Part shown: piece by piece, positions 34,451-42,846 of the stretch
Layout of the letters: the number at the start of each line of letters is the position of its first letter
Position numbering within the stretch: position 1 is the first letter of the stretch
NCBI GenBank assembly: GCA_031277165.1
Contig: JAISLT010000056.1
Span: 1 to 47,506 of the forward strand
Source: Spirochaetaceae bacterium
GTDB lineage: Bacteria; Spirochaetota; Spirochaetia; Treponematales; Breznakiellaceae
Reading direction: 5' to 3'
Length of the DNA stretch: 47,506 nucleotides
Notes under the pieces: generated by a model
Told to the model about the DNA's origin: nothing
The model's input: the letters and a program-made list of their open reading frames with translations, nothing else
Databases searched by the model: none
Translations under genes and position numbers: made by a program

Positions 34451-35093
34451 ACCCGGCGCTTCTGCGGGTCCGGAGATCTCCTACCGCCAAATCAACGCCG
34501 AATCTGAACAGCTTAACCGTTCTGCCACCACCGATCCGGCAAATATGGTTAAGGACGACACCTACATGGGACTTCAGGATCCTGCGGCGGGTTCTCCTAT
34601 CCAGAAAAACTATATCACCAGTGAACCCCTCGGCACACTGACGGAAGAAAGCGCCGATAACGATACCCAAAGGGTGATCAACATTCCCCGGCCCAGCGCC
34701 CCGGCGGTACCCAGCGCCCCCGCCCGGCCCGCCGTTTCCAGCAGGGTTTCTTCCCCGCCCGCCGCGGGCGCCCCTGTTAAGCCCCAAACCCCTGTCCAAA
34801 CAACGGTTAAACCCGCCGTCACAGCGCCGGTTTCCAAGCAGCAGTACCGCGATTTCTGGGTCCAGGCCGGGTCCTTTTCCACCCGGGAACGGGCCGATGG
34901 AGTTAAACACACCCTGGACGACAAGGGTATTTCCGCCATCGTTACCAACCAGGAAATAAACGGCAATACCTATTACCGGGTCCGGGTTGGCCCCTACACA
35001 TCCCAGAACGAGGCGGATTACTGGCTGGCCATGATAAAATCCATTGACGGTTTCCAGGACAGCCAGGTCTGGGAAAGCCAGTCCCTGCGGTAA
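34365..35093 (+). CDS. Membrane-anchored SPOR-domain protein
   Basis: 242 residues. The N-terminal helix (about 5-28, LLLVAVSVGVFLVIVVSAAILIF split by small residues) anchors it with the rest periplasmic. A Pro/Ala/Val-rich linker spans about 105-160. Residues about 163-240 form a SPOR domain (FWVQAGSFSTRERADGVKHTL; YYRVRVGPY; EADYWLAMIKS), which binds denuded septal peptidoglycan as in FtsN or DedD. A cell-division role is therefore likely. The start lies inside the 3' end of coaE and lacks a strong ribosome site, so it probably depends on coupling. Last gene of the polA-started unit. Confidence 0.88.
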   Translation: MEKKKLLLVAVSVGVFLVIVVSAAILIFRPGASAGPEISYRQINAESEQLNRSATTDPANMVKDDTYMGLQDPAAGSPIQKNYITSEPLGTLTEESADNDTQRVINIPRPSAPAVPSAPARPAVSSRVSSPPAAGAPVKPQTPVQTTVKPAVTAPVSKQQYRDFWVQAGSFSTRERADGVKHTLDDKGISAIVTNQEINGNTYYRVRVGPYTSQNEADYWLAMIKSIDGFQDSQVWESQSLR

Positions 35094-35145
35094 GCAATGC
35101 GGATGTGCCAGCTTAGTGCTTGTTTCGCCCCAGGACTTTACGTGT

Positions 35146-35235
35146 TTATGGGTCCTTCAATGTACCGGTAAACAAAAAGCCCCGCTTGTTGGCCTCGTTT
35201 TTGTCATCGTCCCATTCAACGCCTTCCAGTCGCAT
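35146..35235 (-). pseudogene. brnT-like toxin gene remnant
   Basis: A 29-codon minus-strand frame begins MRLEGVEWDDDKNEANKRG, which matches the start of BrnT-family (DUF497) toxins (typically MxFEWDExKNxxNxxKHG). The next residues and the stop at 35148-35146 show that the rest is lost, and no BrnA antitoxin follows. It abuts repeat copy D, consistent with deletion or insertion at the repeat. The resemblance rests on about 18 residues only. Confidence 0.55.
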
Positions 35236-35240
35236 GATAG

Positions 35241-35335
35241 TTCCAAAGAGCTCTGCTCTGCGGAGGCTCATTGGAAGGCCGGGTACATACCCCGGAGCTT
35301 GCTCCTGGGTATCTTCATTCCAGGATTGTGATTAG
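35241..35335. repeat. Dispersed hairpin-rich repeat, partial copy D
   Basis: It shares AGAGCTCTGCTCTGCGGAGG and CTCATT with copies A and B, followed by a second hairpin CCCcGGAGC-tt-GCTCCtGGG. The A/B-specific middle is absent. It lies between the brnT remnant and the outer-membrane protein gene. Confidence 0.75.
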
Positions 35336-35386
35336 CATAAATGACATATTGTAGTTTTTGCGGAGAAAGGGTATATTTTTGAAGGC

Positions 35387-35508
35387 GCCCAAAACTAAAG
35401 CATATTTTGGGCAATCCCGGGAAAAACCGGTCAAACCGGCAAGGTTCGGCCCGCTTTTCCATAAAATTTAAGGGGGTTTTTTCCAAAACTTTAGTTTTAG
35501 AAAAAACC
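35387..35508. repeat. Two hairpins upstream of the barrel-protein gene
   Basis: GCCCAAAA/TTTTGGGC lies at 35387-35412. GGTTTTTTC with AAAACT pairs with AGTTTT and GAAAAAACC at 35475-35508, with one mismatch. The second ends 22 bases before the ATG at 35531 and may influence transcription or translation of that gene. Together with the features before them they account for most of the 35094-35530 gap. Confidence 0.65.
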
Positions 35509-35530
35509 GCGAGCTAAAGGCAGGTAACTG

Positions 35531-36319
35531 ATGAAATTGATGAAAAAATACATCCTGGTTTTTTTGGCGGTCCTGGGGCCGGTTTGTTCTGTCATGGCAA
35601 AACCGCCGGAATTTACGCTAAGCGCCGGCGGGGGACTTTTGCTGGGGGGGCTTTTTACCCGGTACACCCTTACCGCGGACGAGCAGACGGCTAAACACGG
35701 TCAGACAAATCTGGAAATGAACCAGAGCATGGATCAGTTTAATTACGGGGGCTACCTCTTTTTTGACGCCACCTATGGGGAGTTTACCCTGGAAATCCAC
35801 CGGGGCATTAACCAGTACCAGGAAACCCTTAGCGGCTTTGGGGAGAGGACGGTTATTAACGACATGCCCCGGGAGGGGCTTGGGGCAGAAACCATGCTGG
35901 GCTTTACCCTGGTGGGTAAATACCCCTTTTCCTTACGGGAGGGGCTTTCTGTCTATCCCCTGGTGGGGGTGGAGTATCAAATAGCCCTGGTGGAAAAGCG
36001 AACCCCCGATGGAAAGAAGGAACAGAACCGGGCCGGCGGAAAGACCGAACTGGACGGTTCCAGGGATTTTTCCCTTTCCATGTGGAATTCGGTTTTTATC
36101 AACGCCGGGGCGGGGCTTGATTTTATGATTAAGTACCCCCTTTTTCTGCGGACAGAGCTGGTGTACCGCTTCCGCCTTAAAACCCCCGCCGAAAACGAGG
36201 CGATGGACTATGTGGAAGACCGGTTTGACATTTCCCATCCCACCCTGTTTGGGAATCCCCGGATCTCCGGCCTAACCCACGGCCCGGAACTCCGGGTGGC
36301 CCTGGGCTACCGCTTCTAA
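35531..36319 (+). CDS. Outer-membrane beta-barrel protein
   Basis: 262 residues. The signal peptide (1-23, ILVFLAVLGPVCSVMA) is followed by alternating hydrophobic strands (LSAGGGLLLGGLFTRYTL, GGYLFFDATYGEFTLEIH, GLSVYPLVGVEYQIAL) and the protein ends in LRVALGYRF, with the terminal aromatic residue used by BAM substrates. The ATG has only a weak AGGCAGG upstream. No specific porin or adhesin family is recognised. It is likely monocistronic; a GGACCC/GGGTCC hairpin at 36320-36337 follows. Confidence 0.78.
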   Translation: MKLMKKYILVFLAVLGPVCSVMAKPPEFTLSAGGGLLLGGLFTRYTLTADEQTAKHGQTNLEMNQSMDQFNYGGYLFFDATYGEFTLEIHRGINQYQETLSGFGERTVINDMPREGLGAETMLGFTLVGKYPFSLREGLSVYPLVGVEYQIALVEKRTPDGKKEQNRAGGKTELDGSRDFSLSMWNSVFINAGAGLDFMIKYPLFLRTELVYRFRLKTPAENEAMDYVEDRFDISHPTLFGNPRISGLTHGPELRVALGYRF

Positions 36320-36384
36320 GGACCCCCGGAGGGTCCCGTCAGGAACCTTCCGGGCCCCACGTGCCGGTGGAATTAGGGATGGTG

Positions 36385-36867
36385 CTAAAAGCTCTCAATG
36401 ATGCCGCCGGTGCCATCGCGCTCGTAGCCATTGCCGCCATTATTTAGCCAAGTACTAGCACTATATGTGATGGGCGTACCGACAGTGACTGCAATTGTTC
36501 CTTTGTTGCCACCAGTACCAGTTATATACAGCTTACCGCCCGTTCCGCTCATGTCAGGGGAAACACCCAAAACCAGCATGTAATTTCCGCTGGTAATTTC
36601 CGGCCCAACGCCGATTGTAACGGAAGCAGCATTTCCCGCCGCTACCCCCTGGGCGATGTACCCTCCCAGACCGGTTAGGCTTGAGCCGGGAATAATGTCG
36701 GCAGATCCATCGTATACCGTTAAAGAAAAAAACGGCCCTGCCCCGGGGGGATTGTTAATGGTAATGTCGGTAGTGCGGGTGGGCGCGGTAGTGTTAGAAC
36801 ATCCGCCCCATATCAACAGGGTAAGAAGACCCGGAAGAAGGTACAGTTTAAGCGGCAAATTTTTCAT
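36385..36867 (-). CDS. Small lipoprotein of unknown function
   Basis: 160 residues. The ATG at 36867 has GAGGAG about 9 bases upstream; the in-frame start at 36891 is rejected because it puts residues before the signal. The lipobox is LIWGGC near residue 23. The mature part is rich in Gly, Thr, Asn and Ser with beta-strand character (FFSLTVYDGSADIIPGSS, VTIGVGPEITSGNYMLVLG). No family recognised. Codon use is less GC-rich than its neighbours. The end is convergent with the barrel-protein gene. Confidence 0.72.
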   Translation of the reverse strand: MKNLPLKLYLLPGLLTLLIWGGCSNTTAPTRTTDITINNPPGAGPFFSLTVYDGSADIIPGSSLTGLGGYIAQGVAAGNAASVTIGVGPEITSGNYMLVLGVSPDMSGTGGKLYITGTGGNKGTIAVTVGTPITYSASTWLNNGGNGYERDGTGGIIESF

Positions 36868-37026
36868 GATCAGTTCTCCTCGATGCGTCATAACGCGTTT
36901 TTTAAAAGGAAGACTGTGCCACAGCCTTTTTCACCCTTTTTTTCATTTTACCGGAACCGGGGGCTTTATTCAAGACAAGATAAGCCCTCTGGCAAGGACC
37001 CCGCCATGTCCCGCCCCTGCGCGCCG

Positions 37027-37055
37027 TTGACAAAGGACGGGCCCAATAGTATGCT
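37027..37055 (+). promoter_or_regulatory. Consensus sigma70-type promoter of the ABC operon
   Basis: TTGACA, 17 bases, TATGCT, followed by a leader of about 45 bases and a GGAGG ribosome site. The -35 and spacing are perfect. No T-box or riboswitch fold is evident in the short leader. Confidence 0.75.
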
Positions 37056-37107
37056 GGATACGATTCTTTTAACAGAAACATTTTACAGAACCAATAAGGA
37101 GGAATGT

Positions 37108-38106
37108 ATGAAAAAGGTATGTATTTTGCTGTTCTGCGCCCTGGCCGTTCTGGCTTGTTCCAACAAAGACGGCGGGGAATCGGCGGCGGTGGAGGATGTA
37201 ACCATCGGCATCGCCAAATTTGTCCAGCACGAGGCCCTGGATGCCTGCGAAAACGGCCTTCAGGACGCCCTGATTCTGCGGGGCTATAATCCGGTCTTTG
37301 ATCTGCAAAACGCCAACGGCGACGCCAACACCGCCGCCCAGATCGCCAATAAGTTTAAATCCGCCAAGGTGGATGTGGCGGTGGGCATTGCCACCCCCAT
37401 GGCCATAGCCCTGGCCAATGTTATCCCCGATATACCGGTGGTTTTTTCTGCGGTGACCGATCCCCTGGGGGCCCGGCTGGTAAGCTCCCTGAACCGGGGG
37501 GAGGGAAATGTGACGGGCCTTTCCGACGCCATTCCCACGGTGGATCATATCGGACTGTTCCAGGAGATTGCCGGAATCAAAACCCTGGGGTATATTTATA
37601 CCAGCTCAGAGGACAATTCAATCTCTGCCCTGAGCCTGGTGGAAGCGGGCTGTGAAAAATACGGCATAACCCTGGTGGCCCAGGCGATTAATACTTCGGC
37701 GGAACTTCAAGCCGCGGCCCAGGCCATTGTAAACCGGGTGGACGGAATATACCTTACCACGGACAATACGGTCTTTTCCGCCCTGCCGGCGCTGATCCAG
37801 GTCTTTCAGGGGGCAAAGAAGCCTATTTTTTCCGGGGATGTCACCGGCGCCATGAACGGGGGCTGCCTTATCGCCAGCGGGTTTAACTACTACAAAGCGG
37901 GGCTTGCCACGGGAAATATGGTGGCGGATATTCTGGAGGGGAAGAGCCCCGCGGATATTCCGGTAAAATTCCTTACCGATCCCTCCGAATCGGATCTGCT
38001 CTTTGATTTGGATGCGGCGGCCAACTGCGGCATTACCATCCCGGAAAACTACCTAAACCAGGCAAATTATATTTTCCAGGACGGGCTCCTGTCCCAGATG
38101 CAGTAG
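37108..38106 (+). CDS. ABC transporter substrate-binding lipoprotein (TrpX type)
   Basis: 332 residues. AAGGAGG lies 6 bases before the ATG. Lipobox LAVLAC near residue 18. The fold is the ABC_sub_bind (PF04392) group: IGIAKFVQHEALDACENGLQ, VDVAVGIATPMAIAL, PVVFSAVTDPLGARLV, NVTGLSDAIP, and DGIYLTTDNTVFSALPALIQ. Related proteins (TrpX) bind tryptophan or other aromatic amino acids, so an aromatic substrate is likely but not certain. First gene of a three-gene importer. Confidence 0.92.
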   Translation: MKKVCILLFCALAVLACSNKDGGESAAVEDVTIGIAKFVQHEALDACENGLQDALILRGYNPVFDLQNANGDANTAAQIANKFKSAKVDVAVGIATPMAIALANVIPDIPVVFSAVTDPLGARLVSSLNRGEGNVTGLSDAIPTVDHIGLFQEIAGIKTLGYIYTSSEDNSISALSLVEAGCEKYGITLVAQAINTSAELQAAAQAIVNRVDGIYLTTDNTVFSALPALIQVFQGAKKPIFSGDVTGAMNGGCLIASGFNYYKAGLATGNMVADILEGKSPADIPVKFLTDPSESDLLFDLDAAANCGITIPENYLNQANYIFQDGLLSQMQ

Positions 38107-38146
38107 GAGCGGCCCGGTGGTAAAGATTTAATGTGACGGTAAAAGC

Positions 38147-39055
38147 GTGATCGAAGGCATTTTAATAGAAGGACTCGTCTACGGGATCATGGTCCTGGGG
38201 GTATTTATTACCTTCCGGGTGCTGAATTTTGCCGACATGACCGTGGACGGCTCCTTTCCCATGGGTTCGGCGGTGATGGTGGTGGCCCTGCTGCGGGGTT
38301 TCCCCGCTCCCCTGTGCTTTCTGCTGGTCTTTGTCAGCGGCTGCACCGCGGGGCTAATCACCGCCCTTATCCATACCCGGCTTAAGGTTCCGGACCTCCT
38401 CTCGGGGATCCTTACCATGACCATGCTGTATTCGATTAACCTGCGGATCATGTCAAACCGGGCGAATATTTCGCTGCTCCGGGTTACCACCCTTTTTAGC
38501 CGGATCACCGCCTTTACCGGCGAAACCCTGGGGGGGATGTGGGGGGTGGTGATCTTTTGCATCCTTATCACCCTGCTGATAAAGATCGCCCTGGACCTGT
38601 TCTTTCATACCGATTACGGCCTTACCATGGGGGCCCTGGGAGCAAACCCCCAGTTGGTCATTTCCCAGGGGATGAACCCCGACACCATCAAGATCAGCGG
38701 AATTTGCCTGGCCAACGGCCTGGTGGCGGTGGCCGGGGCCCTCTGTGCCCTGTACCAGGGTTTTTCCGACGTGGGGCTGGGGACGGGGATCATCGTGTCC
38801 GGCCTGGCCTCCCTTATGCTGGGGGAACTTATTATCCGCTCCAATAGGATAGCCCTCCAAACCCTGCGGGTCCTTATCGGCTCGATCCTGTACCGGGGCC
38901 TTATGTACTTTGCCCGGGACTACGGATACCACATCAAAATGACCCCCAACGATTTTAAACTGATCACCGGCCTCTTGATCATCTTTTGCATTGTGGCATC
39001 CAAAAACCGGCTTTTTACCCCCAAACGGCGAAAAATCCGGGGAGGCCCCCCTTGA
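38147..39055 (+). CDS. ABC transporter permease (TrpY type, BPD_transp_2)
   Basis: 302 residues, about 8-9 membrane helices, starting at GTG 38147. VLNFADMTVDGSFPMGSAV near the N-terminus and GANPQLVISQGMNPDTIKISG in the cytoplasmic coupling loop are typical of permeases paired with PF04392 binding proteins. VSGLASLMLGELII and the C-terminal KMTPNDFKLITGLLII also fit. A single permease probably forms a homodimer. Its stop overlaps the ATPase start (TTGA). Confidence 0.93.
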   Translation: MIEGILIEGLVYGIMVLGVFITFRVLNFADMTVDGSFPMGSAVMVVALLRGFPAPLCFLLVFVSGCTAGLITALIHTRLKVPDLLSGILTMTMLYSINLRIMSNRANISLLRVTTLFSRITAFTGETLGGMWGVVIFCILITLLIKIALDLFFHTDYGLTMGALGANPQLVISQGMNPDTIKISGICLANGLVAVAGALCALYQGFSDVGLGTGIIVSGLASLMLGELIIRSNRIALQTLRVLIGSILYRGLMYFARDYGYHIKMTPNDFKLITGLLIIFCIVASKNRLFTPKRRKIRGGPP

Positions 39056-39942
39056 TACGGCTTGCCAACATATCCCTGGTATTCGGCCTGGGAACCCCCG
39101 ACGAAAACGAAGCCCTTAAAAATATAAGTCTTACCGTAAAGAACGGTGATTTTATCACGATTATCGGCTCCAACGGCGCAGGAAAAACAAGCCTGTACAA
39201 CGCCGTGGCGGGAACCCATCCCCTTACATCGGGAAAAATCTTCATCCGCCCCGATGCCGAAGCCCCCCCCAGGGGGAGTTCCCCCACAGCCGGTGCCCCC
39301 ACAGCGGGTTCTTTAGCGGCAGGTTCCCCGGCGGCCCTAAGCGTCCCGGAACGGGAAATTACCCGGGAACCGGAGTACCGGCGGGCCCGGTACATAGGCC
39401 GGATATTCCAAAACCCCCTGCTGGGGACCGCCGGCCGCATGACCCTGGCCGACAACATGATGATTTGTTATAAAAAAGGGTACCGGGGCCTTAAGATAAG
39501 CCTGAACCGGCAGATGCGGGATTATTTTCGTTCGGAACTTGCCCTGCTGGGAATGGGCCTGGAAAACCGTCTGGGGGACAATGTGGAACTCTTTTCCGGC
39601 GGCCAACGGCAGGCCCTAACCCTGCTTATGACAGTCCTTAGCAGGCCAAGCCTTCTGCTCCTGGACGAGCACACCGCCGCCCTGGACCCCCGGAATGCGG
39701 AACTGGTGATGGAACTTACCCTGCGCTTTGCCAGGGACTATAAGCTTACGGTGATGATGATCACCCATAACATGAAGGATGCCCTGGAAACGGGAAACCG
39801 CCTTTTGATGATGGATGGCGGGGAAATAATTCTGGATATTGACCAGGGTGAAAAGTCAAAACTCAGTACCCAGGATATTATCCAGCGCTTTAGGGACATT
39901 AAACAAAAAGAGCTTGCCAACGACGAAATGCTCCTGGGCTGA
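39052..39942 (+). CDS. ABC transporter ATPase (TrpZ type)
   Basis: 296 residues from a TTG that overlaps the permease stop; GGGGAGG lies 6 bases upstream. Walker A GSNGAGKTS (39-47), Q-loop FQNP (about 119-122), signature LFSGGQRQ, Walker B LLLLDEHTAAL and switch His in MITHNMKD are complete. Residues about 69-98 are a Pro/Ala/Gly/Ser-rich insertion (GSSPTAGAPTAGSLAAGSPA) between Walker A and the Q-loop, encoded by GC-rich near-repeats at 39256-39345 and not expected in the family. It energises import through the 38147 permease. A hairpin terminator follows at 39989. Confidence 0.95.
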   Translation: MIRLANISLVFGLGTPDENEALKNISLTVKNGDFITIIGSNGAGKTSLYNAVAGTHPLTSGKIFIRPDAEAPPRGSSPTAGAPTAGSLAAGSPAALSVPEREITREPEYRRARYIGRIFQNPLLGTAGRMTLADNMMICYKKGYRGLKISLNRQMRDYFRSELALLGMGLENRLGDNVELFSGGQRQALTLLMTVLSRPSLLLLDEHTAALDPRNAELVMELTLRFARDYKLTVMMITHNMKDALETGNRLLMMDGGEIILDIDQGEKSKLSTQDIIQRFRDIKQKELANDEMLLG

Positions 39943-39960
39943 TTTTGCCGGCGAACCCTA

Positions 39961-40018
39961 CAGGTTGCTGCGCTCCGCCCATAAAGTGTATAAAAATTCA
40001 CGAAAGTGAATTTTTATA
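39961..40018. terminator. Bidirectional terminator with repeat-family module
   Basis: A perfect 13-bp stem TATAAAAATTCAC/GTGAATTTTTATA with a GAAA tetraloop spans 39989-40018. It serves the plus-strand ABC operon and the minus-strand mnmA, whose stop codon (40016-40014) lies inside the stem. The sequence before it, TGCTGCGCTCCGCCCATAAA (39966-39985), is nearly identical to one at 43033-43052, linking it to the dispersed repeat family. Confidence 0.8.
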
Positions 40019-41129
40019 GGGCATTAGGGGGCATCCTGCTTGTATGTAAAATTGTTCCGCCGCCGACGACAATGTCACCGTCGTAGAACACCGCGGCCTG
40101 TCCGGGGGTAATGGCCCGTTGGGGTTCCTCAAATTCTATATGGACCGCGGAGGGGCCGGTCTGTTCCACCTGCGCCCACTGTTCCCTTTGGAGGTACCGG
40201 GTTTTTACCCCAAGGCGGAGCGGCTGCGGTATGGACTGGCAGGCGATAAGGTTTACCCCCTCTACAGTAAGGTTTTTTGAATACAGCGACTGTTCCGGCC
40301 CCACCACCAGGGTGTTGGTTTCCCTGTGTTTTGCCTCCACATAAACGGGCTCGCCGCGGGCAATTCCCAGGCCCCGGCGCTGTCCCAGGGTATAGCGGAC
40401 CAGTCCCCGGTGACGGCCAAGGATTCTTCCCCCTTCGTCGGTGATGTCCCCCGGCGCATAGTGTCTTCCGGTATAGGTTTCCATAAATGTGCCGTAGTCT
40501 CCGCCGGGTACAAAGCAAATATCCTGGCTTTCCCGCTTTCCCGCGTTGGCCAGGCCCCGTTTAAGGGCCAGTTCCCGGACTTCCGCCTTGGTCATTTCTC
40601 CCAGGGGAAAGCGGGTATGGGCCAGCTCTTCCTGACCCAGCATGTAAAGCACATAGCTCTGGTCCTTCTTTGGGTCGCGGCCCTTCCGCAGAAGCCAGCG
40701 CCCGGCGGGCCGTTCCTGGCCGGGCCCGGCTGTGCCGGAACCGGCGGGCCGTTCAATCCGGGCATAGTGTCCCGTAACCAGGAGCTCCGCCTCCAGTTCC
40801 CGGGCCCGGCGGATCAGCCGGCGAAATTTAAGGTGACGGTTACATTCAATGCAGGGGTTGGGGGTTTCGCCCCTTTCGTAGGCGGCGATAAACGGCTCGA
40901 CCACAAACCGCTTAAAGTCTTCGGTATAGTTAAGTACATAATGGGGGATCCGGAGTTTCCAGGCCGCCAGGCGGGCATCGTTAATGTCCTCCAGAGAACA
41001 GCATTTGCTTCCGCCGGAGGCGATAAGCTTCATCGTAACTCCGACACAATCATACCCCCGGTCCAGCATAAGGGCCGCGGCGGCGGCGCTGTCCACTCCG
41101 CCGGACATGGCAATAAGCGCTCGTTTCAC
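40014..41129 (-). CDS. mnmA: tRNA-specific 2-thiouridylase MnmA
   Basis: 371 residues. It adds sulfur to U34 of Lys, Glu and Gln tRNAs. The PP-loop AMSGGVDSAAAA (8-19) binds ATP. The catalytic cysteines are C96 (NPCIECN) and C205 (SQDICF). YTLGQRRGLGIA and the C-terminal barrel are present. AAGGTG precedes the ATG. Residues 126-143 contain a duplicated ERPAG around SGTAGPGQ, coded by a repeated CGGCGGGCCGTTC (about 40698-40754), an insertion relative to the usual family sequence. A TACAAT -10-like sequence lies about 25 bases upstream of the start. The end is shared with the terminator hairpin. Confidence 0.95.
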   Translation of the reverse strand: MKRALIAMSGGVDSAAAAALMLDRGYDCVGVTMKLIASGGSKCCSLEDINDARLAAWKLRIPHYVLNYTEDFKRFVVEPFIAAYERGETPNPCIECNRHLKFRRLIRRARELEAELLVTGHYARIERPAGSGTAGPGQERPAGRWLLRKGRDPKKDQSYVLYMLGQEELAHTRFPLGEMTKAEVRELALKRGLANAGKRESQDICFVPGGDYGTFMETYTGRHYAPGDITDEGGRILGRHRGLVRYTLGQRRGLGIARGEPVYVEAKHRETNTLVVGPEQSLYSKNLTVEGVNLIACQSIPQPLRLGVKTRYLQREQWAQVEQTGPSAVHIEFEEPQRAITPGQAAVFYDGDIVVGGGTILHTSRMPPNAL

Positions 41130-41228
41130 CTTGGGTCAATTGTAGCCGGTAACAAGAAAAACGTACAGGGAACTCCTAAAAACCGTGGGATACGGTTTCG
41201 GAACTTTTCTTCAGCCGCCGCAGGCTTT

Positions 41229-41512
41229 ATTCGAAAGTCTGGTTTAATACCCCGGAGCTCTGCTGCGGCTGAAATAACGCAACGCTTACAAAATTTGGTA
41301 CAATTCCACGCCGCTGTATAGCGGCGCATAAATCTTCCTTCTAATTGCCAGCCCAACGGGCTGATTAAACCAGACGGTATAATAAACTTCCTATCGAACG
41401 AGCCTCCGTTCGAACAAAGGCAAAACTTAAGATACCGCAGAGCTCTGCTCTGCGGAGGCTCATTCGAAAGTCTGGTTTAATACCCCGGAGCTCTGCTGCG
41501 GGGAGGCTCATT
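41229..41512. repeat. Dispersed hairpin-rich repeat, most complete copy B
   Basis: It begins and ends with the same unit (ATTCGAAAGTCTGGTTTAAT then ACCCCGGAGCTCTGCTGCGG; 41229-41268 and 41463-41501). ATTAAACCAGAC at 41364-41375 is the exact inverse of GTCTGGTTTAAT at 41237-41248 and 41470-41481, and CGAACGAGCCTCC is the inverse (one mismatch) of GGAGGCTCATTCG. Internal hairpins include CCGCT/AGCGG, CAGCCC/GGGCTG, TCGAAC/GTTCGA and CCGCAGAGC-tct-GCTCTGCGG. It fills the gap between mnmA and the HD gene, touching the HD gene's stop codon. No gene lies inside. Confidence 0.88.
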
Positions 41513-42104
41513 ATGGTGCGGTCCCCGATTGGACCGCCGCTTCGCAGCTCCTCATGGCAAGGATCGTTTTTTCCAAGAGTTTGTCCATATCCCAGCCTAA
41601 AAGGGCGGCGCCCCTTTCGATCACCTCCCTGGAACAGCCCGCGGCAAAGGCGGGGGTTTTGAATTTCTTTTTTAGGGACTTTAACTCCATGTCCTTTACG
41701 CTCCCGGAGGGCCGGATAATCGCCGCCGCCCAGACCAGGCCGGTAAGTTCGTCGGCGGCAAAGAGAACCTTTTCCATTTCGTGTTCGGGCTTGGCGTCAA
41801 CCGCCACAATGCCCCAGCCGTGGCTGCATACGGCGTGGATCATGTTTTCGCCCACCCCTCCGGCCCTAAGCAGCTCCGGGGCCTTAAGACAGTGCTCTGC
41901 GGGGTACTCCTCAAAGTCGATGTCGTGGAGCATCCCCACAATTCCCCAGTATTCCGCCTCGTCCCCAAAACCCAGATCGGCGGCGAACCACTTCATAACC
42001 CCTTCGACGGTAAGGGCATGCTGGAGGTGAAAAGGATCCTTGTTATGCTTTTTTAAAAGTTCCCAGGCCGCATCCCGGCTGATGGAAGATTGTAAAGCGC
42101 CCAT
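41511..42104 (-). CDS. HD-domain hydrolase
   Basis: 197 residues from ATG 42104, chosen for AAGGAGG 7 bases upstream; an in-frame start at 42173 lacks one. The HD motif is split as in small HD phosphohydrolases: LQHALTVEGVMKWFA, then VGMLHDIDFEEYP, with IHAVCSHGWG and FAADELTGLVWA downstream. These proteins hydrolyse nucleotides or phosphate esters; the substrate is unknown. CSHGW and EHCLK segments are typical of a conserved anaerobe group annotated simply as HD protein. The stop codon is provided at the very edge of repeat copy B. Confidence 0.85.
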   Translation of the reverse strand: MGALQSSISRDAAWELLKKHNKDPFHLQHALTVEGVMKWFAADLGFGDEAEYWGIVGMLHDIDFEEYPAEHCLKAPELLRAGGVGENMIHAVCSHGWGIVAVDAKPEHEMEKVLFAADELTGLVWAAAIIRPSGSVKDMELKSLKKKFKTPAFAAGCSREVIERGAALLGWDMDKLLEKTILAMRSCEAAVQSGTAP

Positions 42105-42180
42105 AAAAAGAGCCTCCTTCTGTCCGCATGCCGCCGGACATCTTTTTGGGCCAGGGTTTGGCTGAACCCGCACAAGCGGA

Positions 42181-42211
42181 GCTGTTCCAAGGACTGAAGT
42201 TGGGGAACAGC
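42181..42211. terminator. Hairpin between rubrerythrin and HD genes
   Basis: GCTGTTCC/GGAACAGC encloses a loop containing CTGAAGTT. It lies 43 bases past the rubrerythrin stop. A T-run is missing, so termination is uncertain. The same loop sequence occurs in the hairpin at 44666-44702. Confidence 0.5.
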
Positions 42212-42253
42212 CCCCCTATTCCGGAACCCCCACCGGGGTTTCCAAAAGTACCC

Positions 42254-42793
42254 TTAATAATTTTGGGCGCGGATTTGGAAATACGCCCTGGGATGTTTGC
42301 ACACCGGGCACAGGTCCGGGGCCTTCTTGCCGATCACAATATGGCCGCAGTTGGAACACTGCCAAACTTCGTCGCCATCCCGGCTGAATACCAGGTCCCC
42401 CTTGATATTTGCAAGGAGTTTTTTGTACCGCTCCTCGTGTTCCTTTTCTATCTTGGCTACCCCCTCCATCTCGGCGGCTATGGCGGCAAAACCCTCTTCC
42501 CGGGCGGTTTTGGCAAAACCCGCGTACATGTCTGTCCATTCGTAGTTTTCCCCCGCCGCGGCATCCTTAAGGTTGGCGCTTGTTTCGGGTACGGCATCGC
42601 CATGGAGGTGTTTAAACCAGATTTTGGCATGTTCCTTCTCGTTCAGCGCCGTTTCCCTGAACAGGGCGCCGATCTGGACATACCCTTCTTTTTCGGCCTT
42701 GGATGCATAGTACAAATACTTGGTGTGGGCCTGGGATTCCCCGGCAAAGGCGGTCTGCAGATTCTGCCATGTTTTTGAATCTTTTAGTTCCAT
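42254..42793 (-). CDS. Rubrerythrin
   Basis: 179 residues, about standard length. It reduces hydrogen peroxide in anaerobes, using electrons through its rubredoxin domain. The N-terminal four-helix diiron domain carries the Glu and ExxH ligands ([41 protein letters not shown]). The C-terminal rubredoxin domain has CSNCG and CPVCK (about 145-165). AGAGGA precedes the ATG. It has its own promoter at 42907-42879 and is separate from the ferredoxin-like gene. It marks an anaerobe that meets occasional oxygen. Confidence 0.97.
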   Translation of the reverse strand: MELKDSKTWQNLQTAFAGESQAHTKYLYYASKAEKEGYVQIGALFRETALNEKEHAKIWFKHLHGDAVPETSANLKDAAAGENYEWTDMYAGFAKTAREEGFAAIAAEMEGVAKIEKEHEERYKKLLANIKGDLVFSRDGDEVWQCSNCGHIVIGKKAPDLCPVCKHPRAYFQIRAQNY

Positions 42794-42846
42794 GATTTTC
42801 CTCTTTTAAAAAATTTTCGTAAAAAAGTTACGTACCAAATTAGGGC

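Noticed and set aside
37056-37107. T-box or tryptophan riboswitch before the ABC operon
   Set aside because: The 45-base leader is far too short and has no T-box sequence.
40326-41321. Long plus-strand open frame across mnmA
   Set aside because: Antisense to mnmA with no recognisable domain; its end is translated repeat copy B.
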